Assembly: GCA_029931535.1 (NCBI GenBank)
Contig: JAQPZY010001234.1
Location: 1,081,501-1,145,500 of the forward strand
Direction of reading: 5' to 3'
DNA length: 64,000 bases
Source of the DNA: Margaritifera margaritifera
Lineage: Eukaryota; Mollusca; Bivalvia; Unionida; Margaritiferidae
Position numbers and translations under genes: made by a program. Below, piece by piece: positions 11,398 to 23,452 of the stretch (position 1 is the stretch's first letter; each line of letters opens with the position of its first letter). The notes beneath the pieces are model-generated. The model searched no databases. It saw only the letters and a program-made list of their open reading frames with translations, and was not told the DNA's origin.

Positions 11398-12430
11398 CAC
11401 ACATAAATATATATATCAAGAGACATGATTTGTATATTAAATTGAAAAGTTGCTGTTTGACCCATAGCCCTCGATTTATTAATGGTATTCCCTTTTACAG
11501 TGACACTTCAAGTAATCTAGGCTCATTTCAATGTGGAGAAAGTTTCCATTTCAATGAGCTTATCACAGTCTTTATGAGTTAGAGCTGTGATAAGTTAAGA
11601 GCCAGAGACGGTCAAAATCTTGTGATTTTTCATCTGGTTAGACAGTGTTATACTCACTTGTATTTTCAAAACTGTGTAGCTTTATTGATACTTTGTCACA
11701 CCAAATCAAAGGCACCAGCAGATATTTCTATAAGTATGTATTGACAATTATTTGTCACAAGAAAAATGTTGCAAACTTACAATTAAAAGAAGCATTTTAA
11801 GTGTCTTAGCCAATTCCCAACAACTTTCACCCATTGCATGCCAATGTAATCTATTTATAAAGCACATAATGTCGAGATTGGTCGTAATTTAATTGGGGTC
11901 ATGATGTAATAAACTTCCAGCTCTTTTGGTCAATCAGCAATCTTCCCTTTGATAGACACCCTTGAGTCGTGCTGTAGAAATGGAGGTTTGACTGCAGTGA
12001 ATTTAATTATAGTACAGAAGTTTATTAAATTGAGGAGATGCTTGAAATTTTTCTTAAAATGTAAGGTAGCGACATTTTTCATTTGAAAAGTTATTACATA
12101 CAGAAATATCTGCTGGCATCTTCACTTTGGCATGACAAAGTATCAATAAAGCTGAACATTTTTTAAAATACTGGTGACCTGAGGCAAGAATAACACTGTT
12201 CAACCAGACAAAAAAATGACAAAACTTTGACATTTTCTGATGCTTAACTTACCACATCTCTAATTCATAAAGCTGTGTCATAGCTCGTTGAATAGCAAAC
12301 TTTTTTCCACATTAAACTGGCACCAGTAGATTACTGAAAAGTGTCACTGTAAATGCAAAAACCATTAAGAAATCGAGGGCTAGGTTTGAAACTGCAAACC
12401 TGGTCTCTTATTATAGATATATATAAGGGG
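11398..12430. mobile_element. foldback element with inverted arms of at least 350 bp
   Basis: The left arm, about 11398-11750, recurs as reverse complement at about 12070-12430. Matching blocks include tagccctcgattt, tttacagtgacactt, agctttattgatactttgtca and ccagcagatatttct, all in mirrored order. Identity is roughly 75-80 percent by eye, and weaker pairing seems to extend into the centre. The roughly 320-bp centre has no open frame of note. This is the shape of a non-autonomous foldback DNA transposon. The superfamily cannot be assigned because no clean target duplication was found. Confidence 0.7.
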
Positions 12431-12606
12431 CTATATTTTAGAACATAATATTTTCATGGTTTGGACCTGTTGTAGTATCAAGCATGCATCGGGTGCCAGT
12501 GGATTTATTTTGTAAGTGCACAAGTAGTGTAGTTGCACTGTGTTGAGTAAAGTGATGACAGGAAAGAGCATCTATCCCAACTCGAAAAAAAATAATCCTG
12601 AGCTCT

Positions 12607-12783
12607 GAATATATTACCTGTCACTTCTGCCTTGCTTAACTCTTCCGGGATGTAAGTATCCTCCTCTAAGCTCATAATTCCAACCTGCCATTAGATGGAA
12701 TGTTCTAGAAATGTAGAATGAGAGAACCCAGAATCAGTCTGACTCCCATGTCCTAGGTCCATGCATGATACTCTTCATGTTTT
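12607..12783 (+). repeat. 5' inverted terminal repeat of DIRS A2
   Basis: This stretch (tattacctgtcact...cataattccaacct...cattagatggaatgttct...cagtctgactccc...gatactcttc) is the reverse complement, with substitutions, of 19766-19955. It fixes the left end of the element. No LTR-type direct repeat is present. Confidence 0.75.
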
Positions 12784-13383
12784 CCTTGGAAGCCATTAAA
12801 GTTAGACATGTGCAATTCGCTCATGAAAAATATCCTTAGTTTTCATATCTAAAGACATGTTTTTGCAAATTATTCAGATTATTCGTATTGATTGAGTGAT
12901 TATCCCCTCAGTCCTTGGAAACTTTGATTATGATTTGAGCTCTCTTGCACTGTGTTAACCTAGTGAAGCTTTTCAAAATTCTTTCCCTTTCCCTTACTTG
13001 GTGTAATGTAAGTAATTGCTCCTGTGTTGTAGTTCTGGAAATTTATTTTAGTACTTGCTTCGGCAGTGGACTTTTATATTCTTGCGTAGGGTAAGTATTG
13101 CGACCCGTTTGTAGTTCCGGAATCATAATTCCCTTTTGTTCATCAATTGAGGAAATTGAATAATTAATAAGTACTTGATTGTTGCAGTAAAATAATTTTA
13201 TAGCACTGCATCATCAATCAATACATTTTTGAATAAGTACTCACTAGGCAGTATGGTTTTAATTGTTGCAGTTAATAAGTTTATAGCACTACTTTGGCAG
13301 TACATTGGAAATAAAATATTTGTATAATATTTATCCTTTCAGAGAGTTCTTGCTTCAGCAGTACATATTTTTTCCTTTCAGGA

Positions 13384-14840
13384 ATGTTGCAAAATGTGGG
13401 AAAATGTGCGCAAATGAAGTCCCATTGGGATACTTGCATCACATGTTTATCTTGCACAAAGTGCATACGAACAGACAGTTATCCATTTAGTTGTCTACCG
13501 CCCAACAATGTTTGGGATCTTGCTGAGACTCAGCGCACTTATGAAGGGAGGAAGAAACACCCATCTTCCCCCTTTACTCCTTGATCCCAGGAGGGTATGG
13601 GATCTTTATCTCCTTGATCTCTGGAGTTTATGGGATCTTCCTCTTCCATAGAAAAGAGTACTGCCCCTGTGGGACTCAGAATTTAACTCCTCAGTCCCAG
13701 GAGAGTATGGAACCTTTCACTCCTCGATCCCAGGAGCATATGGGATCTGTCTCTTGAGAAGTAGAGAGTGCCCTGAAGAGTCACAGCACTCTATCCAGCA
13801 GCCCAGTTAAGGCACCAGAGACCAGGTCCCACCTCTTTTGAGAATGGAAAGCAGCGATCTTGCTCTAGATGGTCTGACGGTGGTTTTTCCATCAGATCAT
13901 GGTCTTTGACCAGTCACTGGTCTTCCAGCACCAGTCACTGGTCAGTGGAGTTACATCATTGGTCGGGCAACAGGGATCGGGTGAATATCCCCTATGTCTC
14001 CATGCCACTGATCCATTCTGGTGGGGATAGGGAGTTGGACTGTCTTCATTCGACTAGGGAAGGGGATTGGATTGAAATTCCCCCCTTTCCTGTGTTACCT
14101 TTCACTCCCTACAGGATGTGGGGAAGCAAATCTCCCTTCCCCTTCATGGTGCCATGGGCTCCCATGTCTTGGCTTTAGAGCAGATTGGAATTTGCAGGAT
14201 GTGCGATTGCTTTGTCTGCTTATGTGGAGCTAAACAAAGAAGAGCTGGGCTGGTCCTCTCCCTCTAGATGACCTAGAAAGGATGAGTCATTCTCGTCCTC
14301 CTAAAAGGTCCAGTAGTAAAGGCGGTCCCATCACTCGCTGAGAGGTTTTGAGGGACGAGGATACCCCTGTTCCCTGGTCTCCCTCCCAAAGGAGGGACCC
14401 CAACAAAGAGACATTGGAACAGGAAGTCCTGCCTCCAAGGAGCAAGCGCAGGATGATTATGTCTCTCTGTGTTGGCCGATGCTAACAAGTTTGACGAGGA
14501 GCTAGCTGCGTTGGTCCCTCCCCCTCCCTTCGGGTCCCCTGCCTTCTCCCACCTGTTGACTTAGGCATTGGAGGAGGAATAGATCTGGACATTCAATAAG
14601 GCGGTAAACAAGGTTTACCACCTTAGGGAGTTGGCGGGCCCCTCCCACTTTCCAAAGGAAATAGGGGAGGCCCTAGGGACTCACCCTCTCCTACCATGCA
14701 TTCCTCTTCTCGACATCCCCATGGGCACTTGGCTAACCATCTTTTCAGAGGCCTGTTGGGCATCATGGACGATGTGTGGGTCCTTTCTACCTTCATTTCC
14801 AGAAACATCCTTCTCTTTCATGGACCCCTATCCTCTTTCA
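13384..14840 (+). pseudogene. DIRS A2 ORF1 (gag-like) remnant
   Basis: The start region has closely spaced cysteines (HWDTCITCLSCTKC...) like the Cys-rich segment found in ORF1 of DIRS elements. Next comes a low-complexity stretch of repeated 'cagtcactggtc' text (13900-13960) with a counterpart in copy A1 (3770-3900). The frame MHSSSRHPHGHLANHLFRGL around 14696 is a late ORF1 segment. Frames break several times. Confidence 0.5.
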
Positions 14841-14841
14841 A

Positions 14842-15346
14842 GCTAGTTCAATTAAGGGAAGAGGTGCACACCCATCTGCAGAAAGGCACAACAGATAGGG
14901 TGGAAAAAGACCAGTCTCTGGCTTTCTAATCCTGGATTTGCCTGGTGACCATAAAAATTGGACAGTTTTGGTTTATAATTGATCTTCCAGCCTTAAACAC
15001 ATTCCTGCAGGAAGAGACATTCACAATAGAGATTACCACCCCAGTGAGGAATGCCATAAGGCTAGGTGACTGGGTGATTTCCATCAACCTTCAGGATGTG
15101 TACCTTCACATCCCCATTTTCCTTCACACAGGAAATACTTCCAGTTTTGCCTGGAGCAGTTTGGTCTTTCAGTTCCGAGTTCTGTTTGACCTAGCTTCTG
15201 CCCCCCAGAGCTCTTACCAGGATGATGAGAGTAGTTGCAGCCCAACTGAGGTCACTGGGACTCCCATCCTCCAGTACTTCGATGACTGGCTGATGCAGTG
15301 TCCAGGGAGCCCCTTCGACAAGATCTGTCCCGCTGTTGGTCTGTAG
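14842..15346 (+). pseudogene. DIRS A2 reverse transcriptase
   Basis: The order of motifs is intact: LREEVHTHLQKGTTDRVEKD, then IIDLPALNTFLQEETF, then VISINLQDVYLHIPIF, then ILQYFDDWLMQ. Conserved aspartates of motif A (NLQD) and motif C (FDD) are present; the usual DIRS form is YLDDWL. A stop follows QSLAF at about 14927, and the fingers-palm stretch around 15180-15240 is shortened. It would not make a full enzyme, but it classifies the element firmly as DIRS-like. Confidence 0.8.
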
Positions 15347-15399
15347 TAACCTAGTTTGGACTTATTCCAAACCTAGAAAAATCGAATCTAATCCCTTCT

Positions 15400-16160
15400 C
15401 AGGATTTTGTTTACACGGGGATGAACTTCCTCACCAACACAGGGCTAATTTGCATTCCACTGGACAGGAGAGACAGAATCTCTTTTGTTCGTACTCCAAG
15501 CCAAGTCCTCGTCAGCTTGCCTATACCTCACACTCCTGAGGACCTTGAACTCCTCAGTGGAATTGGTTCTACTAGGAAAACTTCACTTGCACCCTCTCCA
15601 GTTTCTTCTTCTGGCAAACTGGAGACCACACAAGGTCTTTCTGTCAGCTCAGATCACTCTGGAATCTGATCTTCATCATCACCTGAGTTGGTGGTCCAAT
15701 ATGGACTGGTTACTGATGGCAGTCCCAATATACGTCCCTGAACCCTACTCCTATCTGTACACCTATGCATCAGATTCAAGTTGGTGTACTCACCATGAGT
15801 CAGAAGGTGTACTTCTTCAGGGCTCGTGGTCATGGGAAGACACTATCCTCCCTACACATAAACAACTTGGAGATGCGAGAAGTTTTTCTAGCCCTGCAGG
15901 AGTACATTAGCCAACTAAGGGGACATTGTGTCATGGTCTCATCTGACAGCACATCTCTCATAGCATTCCTCAGGAGACAAGTAGGAACACATACCCCTTC
16001 TCTTTGCATGGAGGTTTGTAACCTCCTCTGTTGGACAGTTTCAGAGAAGATCATGCTCTGCGTCTACCATATTCCTGGCAAGAGAAATATCTTGGTGGAC
16101 AGTCTGTCCAGGAAGGGCCATGCAGTCCTTATGGAATGGGTCTTTGCACCTGGAGGTAGC
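15400..16160 (+). pseudogene. DIRS A2 RNase H region
   Basis: LHPLQFLLLANWRPHKVFLS is the connector. Then come MREVFLALQEY, HCVMVSSDSTSLIAFLRRQ and VYHIPGKRNILVDSLSRK. The last is the RNase H end motif 'H.PG..N..AD.LSR', here with VDSLSR. The first catalytic Asp segment lies in another frame near 15765 (YASDSSW). Two frame changes separate the parts. The coding sequence is then cut by the nested element at 16248. Confidence 0.75.
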
Positions 16161-16247
16161 AGAGTCTCTTTTCCAGCTGGGGGGGGGGGGAGAGAACTCT
16201 TGCGGAGTTGTTGCAACAAACTGAACAACAAGCTCCCCTTTTATCAG

Positions 16248-18593
16248 GGTTCACATGATCTTGAAAAGTGTTTGAATTTTGGTGGTCACCTTGAAAAGTG
16301 CTTGAATTCAAGGTCAGCTAGGTCAGCTCCAGAAAGTACTGGAAAAGTGCTTGAAAATTATCGGTAGTCCTTGAAAAGTGCTTGAATTTGTAAATAAAAG
16401 TACTTCATTAAAAAATGGCTTATTAATACAGAAATAAAGACAAAAAATAGATGGTAAAGGCTATATGAAACTCGATCTCTCTCACTGCTGTGTTTGGTTG
16501 CTTACATGCTCAATGAGACATCCAGTTGGGTCGCTTATACCATATTCTCATTGGCACCTGGCCTCATTTTGGGATTATGCACAGCTTGATAACGAATGGA
16601 GGCCATGCTAAGTGGGCCATGAAGGCTGATAAAGTTGGTCAAGTTCACAGCTATAGGGAAGTGTATTTTCAATTGTGATTTGTGTAGGCAGTATACATGG
16701 GTAAGGGAGACAAATGACAAACATAAAGCAATGTGCTGTGTTTGTTGGAAGGAACTTAGACAGGTCAATGGGAGAAAGTGCACTAAGTCTTACAGCAAGA
16801 GTGACAACTACAGACAATGAACTATCCACAAAGAAGATGAATTTGGAATATTTTGGACTGAAACACAAAAGCTCAAGATGGATCCTATCCAAACTGTTGA
16901 AGATAACTTGGCTGTACCCCCGCCCCAAATCCAAACGCCGTCAACTATAGTGTCTGCACCAAGGCCAAATTCTAAAATGAATGAAATTACAGAGTTCTTG
17001 TCTAAAAATGATGTTCTTAAATCGTAAATTGTATGGACTTTACACACCATTGCCACACATTCATCCTATAAATCCAATTAAAATATTAACGAGCTCTTCT
17101 GTGCCATGTTTCCAGACAGCTGTATAGCTTGAAAGTTTTCATTTGGATAAAGAGAAACATGATACATAATGTGTCTTTGGTATTGCAGAAAAGTGCTAGG
17201 GTCGGCAAAGAGAAACAGGGATGGTCAGCCGACTGGAAACACACACATTTTTTTTTGGCCTTACATGCTCTATGGTTAGAAATCTGGATTCACTAAATCC
17301 AAAAGAAATGTTTGGAGATAAGAATCAGAGCAGAGAAAGATTCAAGAGAGATTTGAGATTACCGTTTATACTCGCATATAAGCCTGATCCAAATGCAAAC
17401 AAAATAGACCCTGATCTGCTGTCGCATAATGTTGCATAATGTTGCATAATGCACCGGCAGATCAGGATTTATGTTGTTTGTTCTACTGATTAGTCCTTAC
17501 AAACTGCATAGACCCAGATCTGCCAGCTCATTATGGGATGGCAGATATGGGTCTATACAGTTTGCAGTTGGTATTGGATTATATGCGAGTATGTAAAGTA
17601 CTTATTGCAGTCAAGAGTCAAGGAAAATGAAGCTGAACTTATTCTCCAGCAATATGATGCATTTCTTGATGGTGTTCCAGTTACGTGATCTGATAATTTT
17701 TCAGGTTTTGATAAGTACAGGGACAGACTTTATCAATTTTTTGCTTAGCATATGTCAGATCTTAAATATGAAAAGTTGCTTCAGACTGGTAAGCTCCTGT
17801 TTGTACAATCTCATGGTCAAGTCACAGTTGAGTGGGGGTTTTTAGTCAACAAGGAAACAGAATGTGAAAATATCAAAGAGCAGACTTGAGCAGCGCACAG
17901 AATTATATATGTGATCATGTCAGACATGCTGGAGGAATAATGAATGTACCAATTACAAATAGCTTTTGGTCGGTGTTGCAGCAGCCAAACTGAAGTACGA
18001 GGCCTACTTGGAGAAGCATCAAGAACAGAAAAAAGACAAAACTAGAAAAAGACCAAGTCCGAACAGAGGAAAAGGAAATCCATTGTAGATGAGATAGAAG
18101 AGTTAAAAAAGCAAAAAAGCAGACGAAGTTAGACAATAACTCTCTTTTAATAAGTGCAGATGATTTGTGTGTTAAAGCAGAAAACACAGGAAAGCTTGAA
18201 ATAATGGCACAGGCTAATGCCAACAGGAAAAGAGCAAATGAGAAACTTGATAAGTATGAAGAACTTTGCAAAATACTTGAAGAAAATGTGGAAGAGCTTA
18301 AGAGATAGATGGTTAAAGTATCAATAGTAGAGAAGGGAAAACAATGCGTAAGAAAGCTGTCCAAAAGAGACAGTTGGATAACAAATTCTGATATGTTGGA
18401 TTTCTTTTTGTAAATGCGTTACTTGTTGAAAACTGCCCTAAAAAGAGGATAGATGCAACTGTTGGAAAGTAGTCTACAGTCTGCTTGTGGGTAAGTTTCA
18501 AACATAGATAATAGTGCTTGAAAATTTAAACTTTGCCCTTGAAAAGTGCTTGAATTTTCTGATGAAATGTCTATACAAACAATTTTTTCTCTC
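16248..18593 (+). mobile_element. hAT-like DNA transposon nested in DIRS A2
   Basis: Removing this block restores the DIRS text ...LNNKLPFY / SPVPDQRVW..., as copies A1 and B1 read. It begins cagggttcaca, a hAT-like terminus. Both ends carry copies of the subterminal word ccttgaaaagtgcttgaatt (16260-16390 and 18509-18556). Eight-base flanks (ccttttat on the left, aatttttt on the right) could be a decayed target duplication, which is uncertain. The interior holds broken coding traces, CCVCWKELRQVNGRKC at 16736 and, at 17980-18300, a Lys/Glu-rich coiled segment (ANANRKRANEKLDKYEELCK). A MITE sits at 17362-17600. Confidence 0.6.
17362..17600. mobile_element. MITE with about 38-bp terminal inverted repeats
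   Basis: The left end taccgtttatactcgcatataa and right end ttatatgcgagtatgtaaagta are imperfect reverse complements, extending inwards to atgcaaac / gtttgc. Inside are palindromic 'gacccagatctgccagc' words. The flanking TA would fit a Tc1/mariner-type duplication. No coding. It lies within the nested hAT-like element. Confidence 0.65.
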
Positions 18594-19640
18594 CCCAGTC
18601 CCAGATCAGAGGGTCTGGCCTGTGGACGCCTTTAGTTTAGGTTGGGATTCCTTTTTCGCTTACATCTTCTCACCCTACAGAATGATTCCGCAAGTGCTCC
18701 ATAAAGTCAGGACATCCGCTGCTCAGCTCATTCTGGTAGCCCCTCTGTGGCCCCAATGGTCTAAGTAGCCCCTCTGTGGCCCCAATGATCTAGGTTCAAT
18801 GATCTCCATGACCTGTTGGTAGATGAGCCCAGGAGATTACCACTGAGAAGGGACCTGCTGTCACAGCACAGAGGGTCTCTGCTTTACAGCAGCCAACAGA
18901 TTCTCCACCTTCACACTTGGCTCATATCATGTGATCAATCTGCACGAATTTTTAAGCAAAGTTGCAAGTCACATCCCAATGGCTAAGGCAGTGCACTTCC
19001 AGGGTCTACGATGCAAAGTGGAGAATCTTCTGTCATTGGTGCTGTAGAAAATGCCTCAATCCTAGCTGTCCTCCTTTGCGTACAGTGGCATACTTTCTCC
19101 TCATGCTTTTCGAGGAAAGAAAATGTTCGGTCTCCATCATTAAGGGCTATAGGGCAGCCTTGTCTAAAACACTCAGGTTCTCTAAGGGTCCAACTATTGG
19201 ATTGGACCCTCACCTCTCCAATCTTACTGAGTATTTTGAGCTACAGAGACCAGTATCTCGCTCACTGTTGCTGAGATTTTTTTTGTGTTTTGTGGGCTTT
19301 GTCAAAACTCCCTTATGAATCATTGAGTGTAGTTTCCTTTGAGAACCTTACTCTTAAAACTATCTTCCTGCTGTCCTTGGTGTCAGCAAAGAAAAGGAAT
19401 GAGCTTCATGCTTTGTTTGTAGGAAAAGGATGTTTATGGTTCGGTGGTAATTATGAGTCAGTTTCTCTCCTTTGTGATCCAGGGTTCTTAGCAAAGAATC
19501 AGCTCCCTTTGGTAGCTCCTTTTCCTATTGAGATCCCCAGTCTCAGTTGTATTTTTGCTGGGGATGATCAAGACAGGTTTCTCTGCCCAGTTAGTGCTTT
19601 ATGGTTCTATTTAGCTGCTTCAAAAGGAAGAAGATAAAGC
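18594..19640 (+). pseudogene. DIRS A2 tyrosine recombinase (C-terminus missing)
   Basis: The start is the linker PVPDQRVWPVDAFSLGWDSF and VAPLWPQW. The recombinase core-binding domain follows at 18962 (SRVYDAKWRIFCHWC, then SIIKGYRAALSKTLRFSKG, then a short segment ending FELQRPVSRS). In the next frame come LTLKTIFLLSLVSAKKRNEL, with the first catalytic Arg of the Arg-His-Arg-Tyr set, and VSALWFYLAASKGRR. The segment with His, second Arg and Tyr is absent: the text passes straight into the element end at about 19650. Frameshift near 19290. Confidence 0.8.
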
Positions 19641-19672
19641 CAGAAGCATCTCTTCCTACCTAATTAGGGGAG

Positions 19673-19963
19673 ACTAATTTTAATAATATAATACTTACCT
19701 TTTACTATCGCAAGATTCCCTCCTCCATCCCCACTTTGATGGCCCGAGCTTAGTCTGGGTCCAGGTCAGATAGGAAGAGTATCCTACATGGACATATGAC
19801 GTGGGAGTCGGACTGGTTCTGGGATCTCTCTATTCTTGCTTTCAAGAATATTTCATCTAATGGGAGATTGGAATTATTAACCTGGACAAGGGGACTTATA
19901 TCCCAGAAGAGGTAAGCAAAGCAATAGTGACAGGTAGGTCTTACATTATTAAATTTGTTATAC
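19673..19963. repeat. 3' inverted terminal structure of DIRS A2
   Basis: 19766-19955 mirrors the 5' repeat at 12607-12783. In addition 19673-19724 pairs with 19917-19963 (actaattttaataatataa against ttattaaatttgtt), giving a hairpin-prone end identical in layout to copy A1. A run of C follows at 19964. Confidence 0.7.
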
Positions 19964-19982
19964 CCCCCCCCCCCCATAACTA

Positions 19983-20213
19983 CATTTCTTTTGTGAGAAG
20001 CTGTTTCTAATACAATGTACAGATATAGTATTTTTCCCATGGGAAGCTGTTCTTGATACAATGTACAGATACAGTATTTCTCCCATGAGTTGTTCCTGAT
20101 ACAATGTACAGATATAGTATTTGTCCCATGAGAAGCTGTTCATGGTACAGTGTACAGATACATATTTCTCGCATGAGAAGTTGTTCCTAATACAATGTAC
20201 AGATATAGTATTT
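19983..20213 (+). repeat. short run of 'gatacaatgtacagatacag' minisatellite
   Basis: Five units of about 46 bp directly after the DIRS A2 3' end; same family as 22137-23452. A further single unit lies at 21139-21194. Confidence 0.8.
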
Positions 20214-21427
20214 CCAAATATGTATATGATGGTGTTTTCCAGTGTAGAACACCAATGCAAGATTGCTTTATCCTACTTCACACATGACCTGTATCATCAC
20301 TTGTGGACTATTTTGATCTTCTACAGCGAGCATAGTACACAAAAAGTAGCAAAGATTTTCCAATTTCCATCATCACTTGAACATTCTTGCACAATAATCA
20401 AGATAAACATTAATTGCAACACATTTACGTACTAAATGGAGAGAAGTGGTTGATGTTAAGTGTCCTGCAAATTGGCCGTGATCGACCTAGCTACATGTAC
20501 AGCATCTTTTGTCCAATTTTATATCGAAAAAGCCGTTGTTGTAATTGTTATTTTTTTTTTTTTTAAATTTGAAAAAAAAATTCATATTCTCATTATTATT
20601 TCTGAAGGGTAAATCAAGTCTAGATCAAAGTTGAATCAAGGACTATTTCATTATTTTTTGTCTGTCTGGATTAATCTTATGGATAAGAGTGGACTTTATG
20701 TTTTTTTACCTGTTTGTATCATTGTGCAAGCTATCTGCAGTACACAATTAGAATGCTGTGTATGGTCATTACCATAGCCATTTCAACCACTGTTCTTTGA
20801 AAGCTAAAATGTGTTTAAACGTCATTTAAAGTTTACATTGAATTTTTCAGTGTAAAAACTTAACTTTTTACGCTCTATCTTAAGGTAAGGAAATTTTCAA
20901 TGGATGTTTTGTTGTTTGAACGTTACATCAGTATTCACAATAAGCCTTTTTTTAAATTTCGACCCTCATTTTTTATTCAGAAAAGTGAGGAAAAGAATGC
21001 TTGATTATGTTTCAGTGTCAGATAGAAAAATTCCACTCTAGGGATCACAATTTTGCATCAGACACTTGGCAAAACCCTGTGTCTGACCCTAGGGTGGAAT
21101 TTTCATATCCTACACCGATGCATATGAAGGATTCAATTATTCTCCCATGAGAAGCTGTTTCTGATACATTGTACAGACACAGTATTTCTATTATAGTAGT
21201 GCTACTTTGTGTTCCCAGACATGTTAAGTTCCAGAGAGAAAAAATAGTGAGGTTTGACTGCTTGGAAACAGCACAGCATTCAGAGCAAATTAACTCTGTA
21301 TAGAATATATGTGAAATTTTGCAACATCTATATACCTAACTGTGTCTCTGTTTTGTTTCTAACTGATTGCTATTAATTTTATTCAAAAATTATTGTCACA
21401 ATTATAAGACAGATAGGAGAATGAATA
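20214..21427. other. intron, with one small imperfect palindrome
   Basis: Nothing coding. At 21028-21103 aattccactctaggg is mirrored by ccctagggtggaatt, and cagacac by gtgtctg, around a short loop: a small hairpin or MITE scrap. Confidence 0.5.
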
Positions 21428-21429
21428 AT

Positions 21430-21760
21430 TTTTATTACATAATAAATTTATTTTTTAAAGTTTTCACAATTTTCTCATTTGCAAAATTCTTGTGCTGAAC
21501 TACTACATTTTTCTGAACATTATTCCATGTAGCCTTCTTAGCAGCTTGTAAATGTTCAGATGTAGTAGCTCCTAAGTAGTATGCTGTATACAGATTGATC
21601 TTTGTCGACAAAAGTGGACACAACATCATCCCGTCTGCCATGGTTTATGCTAAACTGCTTACTGCACAAATTGCAGAAAGCAGACATAGGTCCATGGTCA
21701 CTTCTGACCCAGTCCCATTTCTGCTCCAAATCAGAATTGTGTTTCATTTGATACATTTAT
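21430..21760 (-). pseudogene. BED-type zinc finger transposon remnant
   Basis: The minus strand gives KWDWVRSDHGPMSAFCNLC, SKQFSINHGRRDDV and, after a frameshift, SEHLQAAKKATW. The 'W.WV..S....AFC..C...FSI..GGR.DV..H...KHL.A' pattern is a BED-like finger found at the N-terminus of hAT-related transposases and their domesticated relatives. The final His pair is only partly preserved and no catalytic domain follows. A host gene cannot be excluded, but stops make that unlikely. Confidence 0.45.
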
Positions 21761-22136
21761 TTTTTTATTTTTTGGTGAAATCAAAGACATCATCTGCCTT
21801 ACTTGTCAACATCTTTAAACGGACACTATCTTATAATACTACACTTAATCATGTAGGTGACTAATTGTACTTTTTTTTTAAAACTAAGAGTCTGGCAATT
21901 TTAGTTGTAGTTTTAGACTATTCCCCCAACCAAATATTTCACAAGATTCAAAATTCTCTTCCTTTCCTGCTACTAACACAGACAAACAGCAATGTGCAGT
22001 ACAGGAAATATGCCTGCAATATTTCTTTTTCACTTTGATGGAAATTTTCATGATATTTCAATACAAAATCAATAATCATTAAGCATAATCAGTTTTTGTG
22101 ACTCATGCTTTTTTCATGGACCTTAACATGTCTGTG

Positions 22137-23452
22137 TTCCTGATACAGTGTACAGATACATTATTTCTTCCATGAGAAGCTGTTCTGATACAATCAATGT
22201 ACAGATACATTATTTATTCCATGAGATGCTGTTCTGATACAATGTACAGATACAGCATTTCTTTCATGAGAGGCTGTTCCTGATACAATGTACAGATACA
22301 TTATCTCTCCCATAAGAAGCTGTTCTGATACAATATGCAGATACAGCATTTCTTCCATGAGAAGCTGTTCTGATACAATGTACAGATACATTATCTCTCC
22401 CATAAGAAGCTGTTCTGATACAATATGCAGATACAGCATTTCTTCCATGAGAAGCTGTCCTGATACAATGTACAGATACATTATCTCTCCCATGAGAAGC
22501 TGTTCTGATACAATATACAGATACAGCATTTCTTCCATGAGAAGCTGTTCCTGATACAATGTACAGATACATTATCTCTCCCATGAGAAGCTGTTCTGAT
22601 ACAATGTACAGATACAGCATTTCTTTCATGAGAGGCTGTTCCTGATACAATGTACAGATACATTATCTCTCCCATAAGAAGCTGTTCTGATACAATATAC
22701 AGATACAGCATTTCTTCCATGAGAAGCTGTTCCTGATACAATGTACAGATACATTATCTCTCCCATGAGAAGCTGTTCTGATACAATGTAGAGATACAGC
22801 ATTTCTTCCATGAGAAGCTGTTCCTGATACAATGTACAGATACATTATCTCTCCCATGAGAAGCTGTTCTGATACAATGTACAGATACAGCATTTCTTCC
22901 ATGAGAAGCTGTTCCTGATAGATTGTACAGATACAGCATTTCTTCTAAAAGATGATATCCCTGGTACAATGTACAGAAACATTATTTCTCTTATGAGAAG
23001 CTGTTACAGGTTACAGGTACAGTATTGCTCCCATGAGAAGCTGTTCCTGATACAATGTACAGATACAGCATTTCTCTGATGAGACAGTGCTCCTGATACA
23101 AAGTACAGTTTCAGTATTTCTCCAAGTAAAAGATGTTCCTGATATAGTATATAAATTCAGGATTTTTCTTATGAGAAGCTGTTTCTGATGCATTGTACAG
23201 ATACAGTATTTCTCCCATGAGAAGTTGTTCCTGTTTCATTGTACAGATACAGTATTTCTCTTATGAGAAGCTGTTCCTGATTCAGTGTACAGATACAGTA
23301 TTTCTCTTATAAGAAACTATTTCTGATGCATTGTACACTTGCAGTATTTCTCCCATGACATGCTATCCCTGATAAAGTGTACCAATAAAGTCTTACTTTT
23401 ATGAGAAGGTGTTCCTAATACATTGTACAGATACAGTACTTCTGTTAGAAGC
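22137..23452 (+). repeat. 45/46-bp minisatellite with alternating unit types
   Basis: About 28 tandem units of the form ctgttc(c)tgatacaatgtac / agatacag... / catgagaag. Between about 22200 and 22920 two versions alternate: one with cagcatttcttcc, the other with cattatctctccc, giving a dimer period near 91 bp. After 22920 the order decays. Open frames seen across it on either strand are by-products of the repeat. Confidence 0.9.

Larger units (their letters stand above)
12607..19963 (+). mobile_element. DIRS-like retrotransposon copy A2 with nested insertion
   Basis: This is the most complete DIRS copy here: 5' inverted terminal repeat, cysteine-rich ORF1, reverse transcriptase, RNase H, tyrosine recombinase and 3' inverted terminal repeat, all on +. 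A 2.35-kb hAT-like element interrupts it at 16248-18593, inside the RNase H/recombinase linker; without that it is about 5 kb, a normal DIRS size. Stops and a missing recombinase C-terminus make it defective. Minisatellite units of one family flank it on both sides (10843-11009 and 19983-20213), so it probably inserted in or near that repeat. Confidence 0.85.

Noticed and set aside
22194..22969. Several overlapping minus-strand frames (LYLYIVSEQLLMGEI-type repeats)
   Set aside because: By-products of the 45/46-bp minisatellite, open in more than one frame at once.
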